Part shown: positions 23,951 through 37,100 of the stretch, piece by piece
Position numbering within the stretch: the stretch's first letter is position 1
Layout: each line of letters opens with the position of its first letter
From: Pontederia crassipes
Lineage: Eukaryota > Streptophyta > Magnoliopsida > Commelinales > Pontederiaceae
Assembly (NCBI GenBank): GCA_030549335.1
Contig: CM060195.1
Location: forward strand, 43,654,991-43,718,990
Length of the DNA: 64,000 nucleotides
Reading direction: 5' to 3'
Translations under genes and position numbers: made by a program
Notes under the pieces: generated by a model
Seen by the model: the letters and a program-made list of their open reading frames with translations, nothing else
What the model was told of the DNA's origin: nothing
The model's database searches: none

Positions 23951-25775
23951 ATTCATATATAATACATAATTATTTTTGGAATTTGCTTTAATCTGATGAT
24001 TCATTGTACTCATTAGATTCATATGCACTTTGACATCAACATGGGTACTAACTTAGATTTTACTCTTCATCCTTTTCAGTTATATGTGTAGACTTTCAAA
24101 GTTTTCACCGAAAATGGAGTGCAGACAGCTGGATCATGTAAATGTCAATACTTAGTATAAACTTCAACATACTTCCTGATCACCGCATGAAATCATAGGA
24201 AAAAAACTTAGCAACCTTATTTTAATGATAACTTTGGCATTTTGGATTTAAATGGTAATGATGATTAAAAGTCATATGCCTCTTTCTATTATTTTGGATG
24301 ATTATGCTCGATTTTGCTTCGATTTTGAGATTCGACGTTAGCTTGTTAGTTTACGCATCATCTATTGAATTTATTAAATTATGTTGATGTTAAATTCAAA
24401 TTATGTTTTCATATTTTAGATTTTAGATTCAATTAGATTTTGATTTTGCTCTTCAACACTTAACAAAATTGAATTCATGTTTTTTTTGCATTTTCATATG
24501 TTATAACTTTTACTCTATTTCAATTTTGTGCAGTGATGTTTTGCAACGAAGATGATATGCGAATTGAACTTCAGCTCTTCGTCGTGACGAAGACGTTATG
24601 TCGTTCAATTTGTGAATGCATGTGATGTTCAATTTATTTCATGTTTGGATTATGTGAATTAATTGTGTCGTTCCATTATCTCGTTCCATTATGGATTACG
24701 TTATTGAATCTGTGAATTATGGATTACATTATGGATTACGTTTCATGTTTGGATTACGTTATGCCGAATTGAACTATCTGTGATGTGATGTAATTGAATC
24801 TATGATGTGATGTGAATTATCTGTGAATTACGTTATGCCGTTCCATTATGGATCAAATGTGTTGTATTATTTGTGAATTATTTGTGAATTCACTATATTT
24901 TTTAAAAAAAAATTATGTTTCAAACAGCTGAAATATTACAATTTTCAGCGGATTTTTTCGATACTTACCGACGGTTATATCCGTCGGTACACAATTATCG
25001 ACGATCGTAGCCCACGAGTAAAACCGTCGATACAAGATTGTCGACGGTTTTAACCGTCGATACTATCGACAGTTCAAGCCGCCGATATATATCGACGGTT
25101 AAAACCGTCGATAGTATCCACGGTTCAAGCCGTCGATAGATATCGACGGCACGAACCGTCGATACTATCGACGGTTTAAGCCGTCGATAAATATCGACGG
25201 CTCGAACCGTCAATACTATTGTCGGTTCAAACCGTCGATATATATCGGCGGTCCTAACCGTCGATAATATTGACGGTTCGCCCCGTCGATATTTAACGTT
25301 CGACTGCCGCGCCCATCAGCTAGACCGTCTGTAATACCGACGGTTCAGAAGAAACCGTCGCAAAATATTTGCGATGTCCCTTTTTCGCACGATCATTGTC
25401 CGTCGAAAGAACCGTCGGAAATCGTGATTTCCGACGGATCTGACCATTTTATCGACAGTTAGGATCGTCGGTAAAAGACAGTTTTTTTGTAGTGTATCCT
25501 CCTCGTCCTTATTGTTAGAAATAATGATCAATAAAGAGAACAACTGGAAGGAACGATAAAGTAGATTAAAACAAGAATCCAAGTCTTCAGTTATATATTG
25601 TCACAAATTTTTATTTTTCAGCACAAAGGCAACACTTGTTCACTCGCGAGAAAAGGCATCGGAACTGAACGCCAAAAACGAGTGAACAGCTGATGCGTTA
25701 ATTTCATAATTAACTTCCGTGCGGCGTGCGTGCATGCGTGCACTGCACGGGCTTCATTTCCTTGACTGACATGCA

Positions 25776-26905
25776 TCACGCAGTAGGAAACAAGGCATGC
25801 AGCGTGATCCCCAGCACGCCGCTCGGGCAGCCGACGTCCTTCGCGAAGAAGACGTACCCATTGGAGCCCCAACCTTCGCCCCACGAGTTCTTCACGATCC
25901 AGTAGTCTGTTTCCTCGCTGGTTCGACCGTAGTCGACGACGGTGACCGCGTGGTTGGTCTTATCCACACAGGTCCCATCAGAAAGAATGATACCCTTCTT
26001 GTAAAACTGGAGCCCTTCGGCGTTGATGGAGACGGACACTGGCTGGTTGGCGACCGCTTGCATGAGCGCCGTCTCGTTGCAGAGGGGCACGTTCTCGTAG
26101 CCAGTGATGGAAGCGTCATGCAGCAGCCCCTGCTTGTAGCTGCAGGATCCTCGGACTCCCTTATAGGTGTAGTTGTCTCCGGTGGTGATGCCTCCGTTTG
26201 ATTTTATGAAGCTGAAGGCGTCTTCCAAGCGCCCTCCGCCGCACCCGTTGCGGCCGCCGACGCAGTCCAAGAGTTCCTGCTCGGACAAAGATTTCAGCTT
26301 CCCCGTCTTAATCTTGGTGATCCCCTCCACCGCCGCCACTGCTGAGAATGCCCAGCACGACCCTGTCTTTCTCTTCCGAGAGTTAATGTATTATTGTATA
26401 TATTTCATGTATACATATCAACATGTCATGCACATCAGTATGAACTATCGACATTTGGACATGAACTTTGCTTAGCTTACCACAATTCCTTTGGTCCTTG
26501 ACCGGAGTAACAGCCCCGCGCGCTACCCAGTCGACGGTGGACGGCGCCATAGCGGAAAGGCGTCGTCTCCCCGAGGGCAGCGGCGAGATCGTCCCCGGTG
26601 TACAAGGATAAGAACTCTGCGTTAGTGAGGTCGGGGAACCCGTTGATGCCGGGGGTGTGGCCGTGCTTCGCCGCGGCCCTGTTGAACTCTTCCACCTACT
26701 TGTAGTTGTTCTTGAAGACGGCGAAGCGCCGCAGCTTCTCCGCTGCGTCCTTGTAGCGCCGCCCGTGTTCAACCATCCATCGCTCGAACTTGGCCAACAT
26801 GTCGACTTCCATGGCGCTGCGGTGGGAGGCTGCCGGAAAGCTCCATGACGAGACGATTAACAATACTAGGAAGAGTGGAACAAAATTACGGACCAGAGAA
26901 GCCAT
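25776..26905 (-). pseudogene. papain-like cysteine protease (SAG39/RD21-like), disrupted
   Basis: Exon 1 is 26905-26481 and exon 2 26362-25776, with the intron placed before the catalytic SCWAFS block as usual in plant papain-like proteases. It encodes a signal peptide (MASLVRNF followed by a leucine-rich core), an inhibitor prodomain with an ERFNIN-type stretch, and a mature domain with [10 protein letters not shown] (Cys), [11 protein letters not shown] (His) and NSWGEGWG (Asn). Expected length is about 337 residues. Two lesions: an in-frame TAG at 26698-26696 (NNYK*VEEFN), and a frame change near 26540-26550 between TTPFRYGA and PSTVDW. The total exon length is one base over a multiple of three. 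The usual cysteine in the C-terminal GLCGI motif is replaced (GVLGI). Coding quality elsewhere is high, so decay is recent or part of it is sequencing error. Confidence 0.82.
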
Positions 26906-28115
26906 GCTGATTGTAACAGAGACTAATACTTACGTTCTATCCACAAATTATTCTTTATAGATGTGCTTGTAGGTCAATAGTAAATACTACAGTGTACTTG
27001 GAAAGATACGACGACGACGACGAAGACTAACATGTGGAGCTTGATGTTTCGATGATGAACTAGAGCCTGTAATCTATCGTATATATAGTGCTGCAATAAA
27101 ACTAGAAAAAATTGGCAGTTAAGTTTCTGTTCTAATTAGCTCGATGGATTCTGGTTTCCTTTAGCTAACTAGTGGCGGGCAAATTAGTCTACGGTATATA
27201 TATGCTCCATTTCTTGTTAAAAAGAAGAGAGAAAGAGAAACGATACGTAATGTATGCTGATTAATTTCGTTTTTCAATTTTCGGTCAATGATCTAATCGT
27301 ATTTTAGTTTATTTTGTTCATGTATTTTAAGCAGGCAGCAAAGAAGCGATGAATGGGTACTTGATGTTGCAAGCATATTTCCTTTTCTTTTATTTTTTTC
27401 TTGTTGTTACACGTTGACCGAGAAAATAAAAAAAAGCCAGTTATTTAATTTACGAAGCTCATATTCAAGACTATTAATGCATTTAATCTAAGATACAATT
27501 CCAGAGTACTGATTATTCGGCCAATTGCTTGAGTTTGACTAAGTTAATTGCGTGTTATTTATCTCGATAAGTGACGTCAGGAATTCAATATGAACGGGTA
27601 TGTAATAAAACAATGATACTTTTCGTTGGCGGAGGAATGGAAGAATCCGAATGCTTATCCATTAAAGCAATTTGGATGCCAATGGTTTTTTAATCAATCT
27701 TCCAGAGGGTAATAACATAAAAGAGTCTTGACATCTGTTGGGGATTGCAAGGAAAGATGAATATGAAAGTAAAGCACATTCATTCATGATAAACCACATG
27801 AAAAAAATAACTTTTATGTAAAACAATACAAACGATATCAGACTTTTGATCATCTTTGCTTCATAATTTACAGGTCCTACTTTATTTTGCAGCAGGGCTG
27901 AGGGGGGAACCAAACAATTTTTGAGAAAACTGGGAGACTCATCTATATGAAACATACAATTTGTACAAGGTTGACGACCTTATGGGTGCACCCACTCACA
28001 GTCTAATGATTAGCTGAATGGATGTAAAAGCTGATTAATTTGATTAGAGCAAGCTCAATGGAGAGAAAAAAAAAAGTTGCCCTCCATGAAAAAGAATGGA
28101 ATTCTAGTAGATTGA
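26906..28115. other. intergenic between protease and methyltransferase
   Basis: Contains the protease upstream region, a (GAC)n-like tract near 27007-27025, and presumably the 3' UTR of the methyltransferase gene, which ends at 28116. No further gene seen. Confidence 0.6.
27079..27088 (-). promoter_or_regulatory. putative TATA box of the protease
   Basis: CTATATATAC on the minus strand, about 175 bp upstream of the protease ATG at 26905. Position and sequence fit a plant TATA box but nothing else confirms it. Confidence 0.4.
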
Positions 28116-31100
28116 CTAGTTCATGAACTTTCTGCAATTGGGTGCCTTGCATAGACAAGGAACTTTGCAATCTTCAGCTTCATCAGGATCAAATAAATAA
28201 TCGTACCTGCAAATGGAAGAGTGCCACAGTGAAATGAAGAAGTTGAATATTTTCATAGTAAAAAGTGACTTAATGCCACCTGCAAAATATATTACGTTTA
28301 AGAACAGATAAACTACCGCATAGGAATCAATTGGACAGAATTTCAACTAACAATCAGAATATTGATAGTGCATGGACTAAAGTAGGTAGAAGGCATTACG
28401 TCAATTCCTTGCCAGCAGGAACATTTGTCTTGGCTATGAGAACTATCCGACTCTCATCATCACCAACACTCATAATCCTTGCATAGCAGTTTGGCATGCA
28501 CTGCATCAAAAACAAAAGGTAACAAAAATATGACAAGATTCAGATCCGCCAAGATCCACCATTTTTCTACTCTTACGATTATTAACATAAATGAAGAATA
28601 ATTTTACATAATGGCTTACAGAGTGATTTATAAGCCGTGCTATATTCCCTTTATCTGTGGCATCAATCACTACATCCTCGCTTATTTTGAATAACTGCAA
28701 AACAGAAGTAGGATAGATAATTAGAACGTATTTCCCTCTTTAGTAAGATAGTTATGATTCAGAGTTCATATATACTGTCAATCAATTGGATTTCTTTTCT
28801 TGCACACATTTCCTACTTAGTTTGCATTCTTTCATTTTGTTGGAATCCATCACTCAGTATGGCCTACTCCTCGATTACAGAATTAATTTGGATTAATAAC
28901 ATTTCTAGCTTAATTTTACCATAGTTTCTGTTGATTTACATTAGTTTGTTCATGGTTTAAATCATCATATCTACCCATTCCTAACCCTGACAGGTGAGCA
29001 ATTAATTTGCATGCTTTGTTATTCTAAAAAAGATTGGGTGAGCTTTGTTTTCTGGGGCTTACGGTTGTGTTAAGGAATGCTATACAAATATTAGAATTCA
29101 GATTTACTCAAGAAGTATGTCTTTCAATAGAAGATGAATGGAGGAAAATAAACCTTACTGAAAAACCAGCATGCTTCTATAGGACCCAAGGTCCCAAACA
29201 AATAATAGACCTTTGATACTTGATGCAAAAAGGAACAAGCTTTTATCGATTGCAAGTTTTACAATATCCATCTATAAGATATGCTCTTGTTCATTATGCA
29301 TGTCCAAAATGGGAGAACATAATCAACCATTACCAAGATGAGTGTAGCTATCATCAATCTCAAGGAACCTCACGATAAAATAACAATCACCAACTTTGGA
29401 TATCAAGAAAATATTCATTTCACTTGATTTTCATTACACATAAGAATCATGCTCCATATGATTTTTTTTTACGGCACTTATGAAATTTAAGTGACACACA
29501 CATGTCATGTTACATTTCAAACCTACCCCACATTCAAATCATAGTTTAACAGAAACATGCAGATCTACCCCACATTCCTTCTTTCGCAAATATTAGTTTC
29601 ATTTCTTTTAATACAAATGACACTATCTGACAAAACATCAAATAAATGGATCTAGTACATCTCATGGTTAATTACTATAATCCTAATAAGAAGGCAGCTA
29701 GTACAAGTATAGAAATAGAGAAATGACATACATAGCAATCCTTTTTCTCTGCACGGTACTTTGCTTCTCTTAGATCAGCCACACTGCGTCTTACTTGCTC
29801 CCCACGATATTCAATAACCTGAAAAACAGAATTTGGAAACGAGAAAATTATTGCTTTTTTATCATATATAATGTGCAAGCAAGTATGTAAAGACAAAATC
29901 ATATTATCAGTTTCTTTTTGAGGTAGTCCAATTGCCAATTGAACTTAAGAAGACTGATAGGGTAGGCACGTATACTATAGTTAAGGTTCAAGGATGGAAC
30001 AAGATGAAACATTGAAGAGGACTAATATAAAATCACATAATTATTAGATTTCATAATCAAATTTATATAACTTAATGTCAAATTCAAGTATTTAACTTGT
30101 CTAGGTAGAAATATACCAATAAAGACTGTTTTACTAATCAGAAATAAAGCAATTCCCAGTGAAATGGACAAATGAGTTTACAAAACATATAATGACATTT
30201 AGATTTAGTCAGCATTATTATGGAGATGAAGTAATACCATTTCCCCTTCTTGAATGTTCCTACGAGCAAAGAGACCCCAACCATGTATTCCAGATTTACC
30301 AAAGCAAACCCTTCTTTTTTCGGTTAACTGAGAAAAAAACAAGTTGGTAAACGAAGAGTACGTGGAAGCACAAAATGGTAATCTAACACACCTTCAGGAC
30401 AGAAAGTTACCTGTAGATAATAGAGGCGTTCTCTAAATGTAGAAAATGAAGATGGATCCTTCTCATCCTGTTCAATGAGTCAGCCATTGATTATAAAACC
30501 TTTGTCAATTATAGATTTCAAATATTAAGAAAACATTGAAGATTGTTCAGATAGGGGACTTACATTAAGTGCATTCAAATTTTCAATTGCAGCCCAAGAG
30601 TGATGGCGAGCCCCCATGATCCTGTGTGCAACAGCCTCTTGTTTCTTCTACAAGAAGTTGTAACAAATGTCGGACTAAATAGAAATAGAAATAGAAAAAC
30701 AGTTTCACAACTTGGAATAAAAACACAAGATCATAATGATGAATTATAAAAATACCCTTTGAGTGATACTAAACAGTATACCATACGGAAATTAATCCAA
30801 TTCAAGATTATGCACAAACAGCATTATCCATCTATCTCATCTTGAACAGGTGGCATGCATGGACTCGATTACTTCAAAAGAAGACAACAAAATATAAGAA
30901 ACTAGATAAGAGAACATCTGCCATACTTCATTTGTCCTTCTGTAGATTGAGCATCTTGCAGCAGATGAAGAACCAGAATTTAGAGAAGGAGAAGTTGCTT
31001 CCATTTCTTTCCTAATAAGACGTGAACCACCCTGCTTTTCACTGCTTCGAAGCAATCTGTTGGTAGAGAAGACTTCTTCTCGAGTTTTCACAATCAGTAC

Positions 31101-34100
31101 AGTATCCGGGTCTGGTGCCCTGAAAAATGTATTTCATATTTACATTAGTTATATGACTACTTGTGATTTTGTAATTTGTAAAATAATGCAAAAAAATACA
31201 GAGCGTTTGACACTGGAAGTTGTTGTAATTATGAGACACATCAGTTACAAAAATGTGAAGAGTCCCCAAATAAGGCATATATTAAAGAAAAGAAAATAAG
31301 AACACAGGAAAAAGAAATTGGAAGTGTCAAACAACTACATGAAAGCAAAATACACCCAAAGAGTGATTTTTACCTGTGATGTGCACAGTAGGAGACCATT
31401 CTTATTACTTGTTTTCCATTCTTTTCCAAACAATGCAACTGTAATTTCAAACAAGTATTTTAGTATCCATGCAGATTCCTCCACATGATACAATTTAATG
31501 AAACAGATAGACAAAAGATGAGTATGTACTTGCTGTTTAATGAAACAGATACAATTTAATGATACAGATGAGTATGTATTTCAGTATCCAAACAGATTCC
31601 TCCACATGATACAAGCAGAATATTTTCAAATAAAAATATAGAAAACACTCCATGCTGTTTGGCATACCTCCATTCTGTAACCTGCTCTTGATGCACACAT
31701 AGCATGATAAGATGTAGAGCACTTGTAGCAGTGTGTACAAGCACCATGCATCTGCTTACAGATCACACAAATCTGTAGGCAGAATCAAGGATAAACTTTA
31801 GTCTTTAATAAACTGCACGTCTTAGATTTCAGTGAGAAACTCTCAAAACTTCACATCTGAAAACTTCAACTTTTGAGGGGAAAAAAAATTTTAACCTTTG
31901 CAAAAGATGGGGGTGAAATATTCAATATGCCAACAGCAGGTTCCATTGTTTCCTCACTGGCAAATGAGACTTCCGGTTGAAACCAAGCACATGTAACATG
32001 CACCCAGAATGTACCAATACTTGTTGGCTTCAGAGCACCCCCTGCAGTGAAATTTAGCAAGATGATAGTTGCCATACGTAACCATAAACAATATTAACCA
32101 GAAATTTAGAAGATCATGCAGCTGAAGAAAAAATATTAGTATGCTTGTTATCTGGGAATATTTGAACTCTATTGTACAGATAAGATGAATAGTATCAAAC
32201 ATGTAACTAGGCAGGATGTACCTTTGACAGGGCAGAGACAGCACTCTTTTTCATTCTGAGGAACTTCACAAACTCTGCAAACCCAGGAAGTGAAATTCTG
32301 TACGTTCCGTGCTCCATAGCATTCCTGATGGACAGCTATTTGACATCTGAATGGAATGATAATAGATTGCTTATTAGATGCATGACATCTCTTATGATTC
32401 TCATAAAAAAGATACAACCCCAATGCTCCAACAAGTGCATTCAAGTTTCAGAGAAACTACAGAAGAAAAAGGTCAGATTACAAGATAATAGACCTGTTAC
32501 AAATAATGATTTTATTGCAATCCCAATCTTCAACCCATCTGCAAATTGCACATCGTTCAGTTGTCCACTTAACACATAGTGGTTTGTAGGATTCTGCAGA
32601 AGCCCAAATAATTAGAATTTTGACCCAGTTCTGTTTCAAACCTTGTGTCGGATACCAGCAACAATAGCCGCTGACATGCATATAGGCAGATAATGGAAAA
32701 AATAAATGGATAGAAAGCCAAACAACTTTAAGAAAAATGGTCCAAGGCATACCTTGTAACACGCTAAACAGTTTGTCACTTGTCATCTTTAATGACGGGT
32801 TCTTCACATGATCACCTATAAATGAATTATGCTCTTCTATCTGCATATAGAATAGTCAAAGTTACAAACTGGGGAAGATGATTCTGATTTCTCATATTTA
32901 ATTGTATAGCACCATTACATTGACAGTCAAAACAGAAATCAAACAAAATATATAAATTAGAATGGATGATGAAACCAAATAACATAAAATATGTTTTTTT
33001 ATTCAAGGGGTGAAAACATTAAAGTTCCAGACTTCCAGTAACATAATCTCCCCATGAAACAGTAGTAAAATGGCAGCATAACCACATTGGTCCATTATAC
33101 ATCAGGATTCTTAATATTAACAATAGTCTTGATTATTACATGGTTCAATTTTAAAATTGGTGGTCTGCTTGAACAAGAATCAGATGCAAAAACCAAATAG
33201 CTGATCAAAATGGATAAGACAAAAATAAAACAAGGGTTTTTCCAGTACATACCCATCGTCCCAGTGGTTGCATTGAGCTTTTGACCTTTACACTTGCCTT
33301 CCAATATTTTTTCTTCGAGCCAGCATGCCTTTCCCACTCACCAAGAGACATTTTTCTTTCCTTGCAGGAACTGCACTGGCATAATATTCTACAAGATGCA
33401 CAAAACTATTTTCAGAAATTCAAATGCCATGTGCTCTTGGAAAAGAAATTCAGACACCATGCATATTGACAAAATAATAAAAAAACAGATCTATTCACCA
33501 AACTCCAAAAGAAACTATATTTCCATTGTGAAATATTTTTTAGCCTTGTTTAATTAGTTTAAAACAAGGGAAATTCTATCGTACTGCTATAAGACCGGCA
33601 GTGTTATATGGTAGTGAATGTTGAGCTATGAAGGGACAACATGAACGTAAAGTGAGGGTAGCCAAAATGAGGATGTTGAGATGGATGTGTGGTCATACAA
33701 GATTAGATAAGATTTGAAATGACCATATACGTGAACGAGTCGGAGTGGCTCCTATTAGTGAGAAAATGGTAGAGAATCGTTTGAGATGGTTTAGATGTTC
33801 AGAGAAAACCATTAGATGCGCCAGTAAGAAGAGTAGATCAAATAATATGGAGTCCGATTAAGAGAGGAAGAGGAAGGCCAAGGCGGACATTTGGCGAACT
33901 AATAGAGCAAAATCTATTGGTGAATAATATACCGAAAGGTTTGGTTACTAATAGAGCGGAATGGCGTCGTATGATCCATGTAGCCGACCCCACCTAGTGG
34001 GATAAGTCTTTGTTGTTGTTGTTGTTGTTAATTAATTTAAAAATCTAAGGTTGTTAGTGCAATCACTTCAAAAAAACTGTTTGTGCAATATTATTGCCGA

Positions 34101-37100
34101 AGTAGTAAATAGTGTTGCCCAACAGTTCACAATGGCAATGCCCCTAAAGGTACAAGATGGTAGATTGTTTGACTACCATCAACATCTTTAAACAATTATG
34201 AATTGTTATGTAAAGCGTTAACTTGACAACATTCTTTTTTTAGGGTAACTTGACAACACTCTTTGAAGAATTAGTGTTATTATAATTAACTTGACAACAC
34301 TCGTATAGACATTGCAGTAAACCTTGAAAACCATCACATGTTTACATTTTTTTTTTTTGAGGTAAATCACCCATTTACATTACAAGGATTATCTGCTAGC
34401 ACGCAAATGCTTGGTTATTTTTTTATGATGATACCACATAGACATCTTATTTCCAGACGTCACAAGATACAAGAATGAATTCCAATATAACATGCATACA
34501 ATTTAAAGTTTTCTTGTCAGAAATTTGAACCATTAAAATATGTTTCATTTTCTGCTTCTAGCTACAAGTACCTGGGACAATGATAATATTGTTGTTTCAA
34601 AACATATTGAAAAGATTGTACATTTAGAAGAGGTCAAATTAGAAAAAGTCAATTGGATTTTTTTTAGAGGAAAAAGGATGACTACCAGTTCGGTCCCATC
34701 CATGTATGTATATAGACAGTGACAGAATGCTATTGCACATTTATGTCGACATTTCTTAAAAGACTGAAATATTTGATGCTTACATGTGCTGTTCTGGTAT
34801 ATATAATCCGTCCATGCCATGACACCATACAGGTACCTTGTCAGGAAGCTTCTCTTGGCAAATATTATTATCCAATCTGCTTAGCATCATATTTCAGAAC
34901 ATGCATTGGTACATTAAAAAAGTTACAGCAGAAACAAATGATATATATATAAAAGGATGAAATGTGGAACATGAAGGAAGAAATAGGATTTTCCTTTTCT
35001 ACCTAACATTTGACTCCTCTTTCTGTGAGTTGGGCACTTTAGACTTGAACTTAGCCTTGCAATCAGGGCAGAAGTAACTACTGTTCTCCAAATCCTTTCG
35101 CAACAAAAGAAACAATCTGTGAGAATTACTCATAATATTGGAAAAAAAATGACATGTCATAACTAGGAAGTTGAGTGATGTATAACTAAATCTTAGATTA
35201 AACAAATCCAGACCTTCATATTGTTATTTATATTGTCACATTCTGCATGAACCCAAACTTCGCATCCATCACAGCAAACCTGATAATATGGATAACAAGG
35301 TCAGTGTAGCAAATATGAAGTAAAAAAGGAAGGTTACTTTCTTTCATAACAAAGGAAGCTCATAATGTTGATGATCATACCCAAAGCCCAGCATCAGTGT
35401 GGTGCCAGATCTTCTTGCATATGCCACAATACTGTTTTGATTTTAACAGCTGTAGTTGAAATATTGCAACAACAATGCAGTTTAGTAAGATAATAAAATA
35501 AATCAGCTAAAAGCTTGATTCTCCAAGAACGCATGACAACAGCCATCACATTTATTAATCATCTCAGTACCTACCTTTTCACAATGCTTACAAAGCAACT
35601 GTCCTCCAAAGCCAGGTTTTCTTTTTTTTGTACTCTTAGGCGGAAGACACAAACCACAACTTTCACAATGAAGTCCTGATTTATCTACTGTCTGCAAAAT
35701 AGAGAAACAAGTGCACATTTATCCTTATGTTTCTCCAAATTTATAAAATGATAAAAAAAATGTAAATTGTAGGCATTTTAAGAATAAACCAGAGTTTAGA
35801 GATTACGTAAAACAAGAAATTCATTTATTATGGATACAAAAACAAAGTTGTGGGACAAATAGGCATCTAAAATATATGCTCTTCCAGCAAAGAGATCATC
35901 AGTTTGAACAATGTGGAGGGAAACCTTGTGGAGTGACTCATTTCTTAATTAAATTATCATTTGGATTTCACCAGAGAGCATATTCTTTCCTGGCATTGGT
36001 TGTATGTGTTCCCAGAATTGGGGGAGTAGCAAAATTCTGAATAAATGAGAAAATGGCTTTTCATTCTCAAGCTGGGGGAAATTGTTTTTATACTATGTAA
36101 ACAAGTTGTTCTTAATAAAAAAACTTAATGGTAAAAGTAACAACGAGTACACATCTTTTGTGGTCAAGAATTTGGAAGGCAAAATGGGGCACCAGAATTT
36201 GTTGCAGACCTACCTGACACTGTGATTGGCATTCTTGCTCATGATTTAAATCGGTGGTCTCCTGAACTGCTCTGGAAACAGATTGGTTACAAGAAGATTG
36301 GACATTAGCACTTGAAGGATCCGCCTCCTTTTGGAAAATGCCATGCTCTGCTAAGAAGGCCTCTTCAATAGCTATCCGGAAATCTCTAGGTTTGCTCCTG
36401 TATAACTGTGTTTGCCCTTGATATCTGAAGGATGACAAAGTGATTTCAGTATCAGTAAAAGGATTATTGTACAGCTAAAAGGATACTTCCAATTGTTTTA
36501 ACAGCAAATTGTAAACCTGTCTAGATAATCGATGAAAGGAAAGATCATTCCCTGCTTGACCCACGCATATTCCTGAAGTTATCAGTTCCACAAAGTAGTT
36601 AGAAACCAGATGTAGAGAAAGTCAAACAGAAGTTATTAGGTAGGACGCAAGTGAACAATGCGGAACAACATTTATAATAATATTTACCCTTCCATGTCCA
36701 TTTGCAGAGTACCCAAAGAACATAACACAAAGAGCACCAGGAATGCAGGAGCTCAGAACTTTTTCTGGGGCTTCAAGCCTCGGATCAATGACTATTGCCG
36801 GCCAAGCAGGATATTTCTTCCCACACTTTGCCCAAACTATATCTCCCAAAACAAAATCTTCTGGTGAGAATAAACCCTCTCTTCGTGTTGGCTTCAAGTC
36901 TGGAACAGCAGAAGCAGAACGACTGACAATAGATCTTTTCACATGTGGTTCAGCAGCTGCAGATGTAGAAGGAATGATCACAGAACTCGCAGCATATGGC
37001 TCAACGCCTGACGAAGTAGATCGTGCGACCGCATGAGTAACGGACTGCTCTGGGTATTTCTCTTCTACTTTCGAAGTACCATGATTAACTGATGTAACAG

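Larger units (their letters stand above)
21748..25494 (+). mobile_element. CACTA (En/Spm) transposon, 3,747 bp
   Basis: Starts CACTACAAGAAAAAGTCG and ends in the inverted CACTACAAAAAAACTGTC. Flanking 3-bp sequences TGT (21745-21747) and TAT (25495-25497) match at two of three bases. Both ends (21770-22400 and 24950-25465) are packed with CGACGGTT and AACCGTCGA motifs, the subterminal repeats of this family. The interior carries one decayed gene of the plant En/Spm accessory type. I find no DDE transposase (TNPD), so the element would need help in trans to move. Confidence 0.93.

Noticed and set aside
24950-25465. CRISPR-like regular repeats
   Set aside because: Repeats are short, inverted relative to each other, variably spaced and lie at the end of a CACTA transposon in a plant genome.
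25797-26201. 134-codon plus-strand frame
   Set aside because: Antisense shadow of the cysteine protease second exon.
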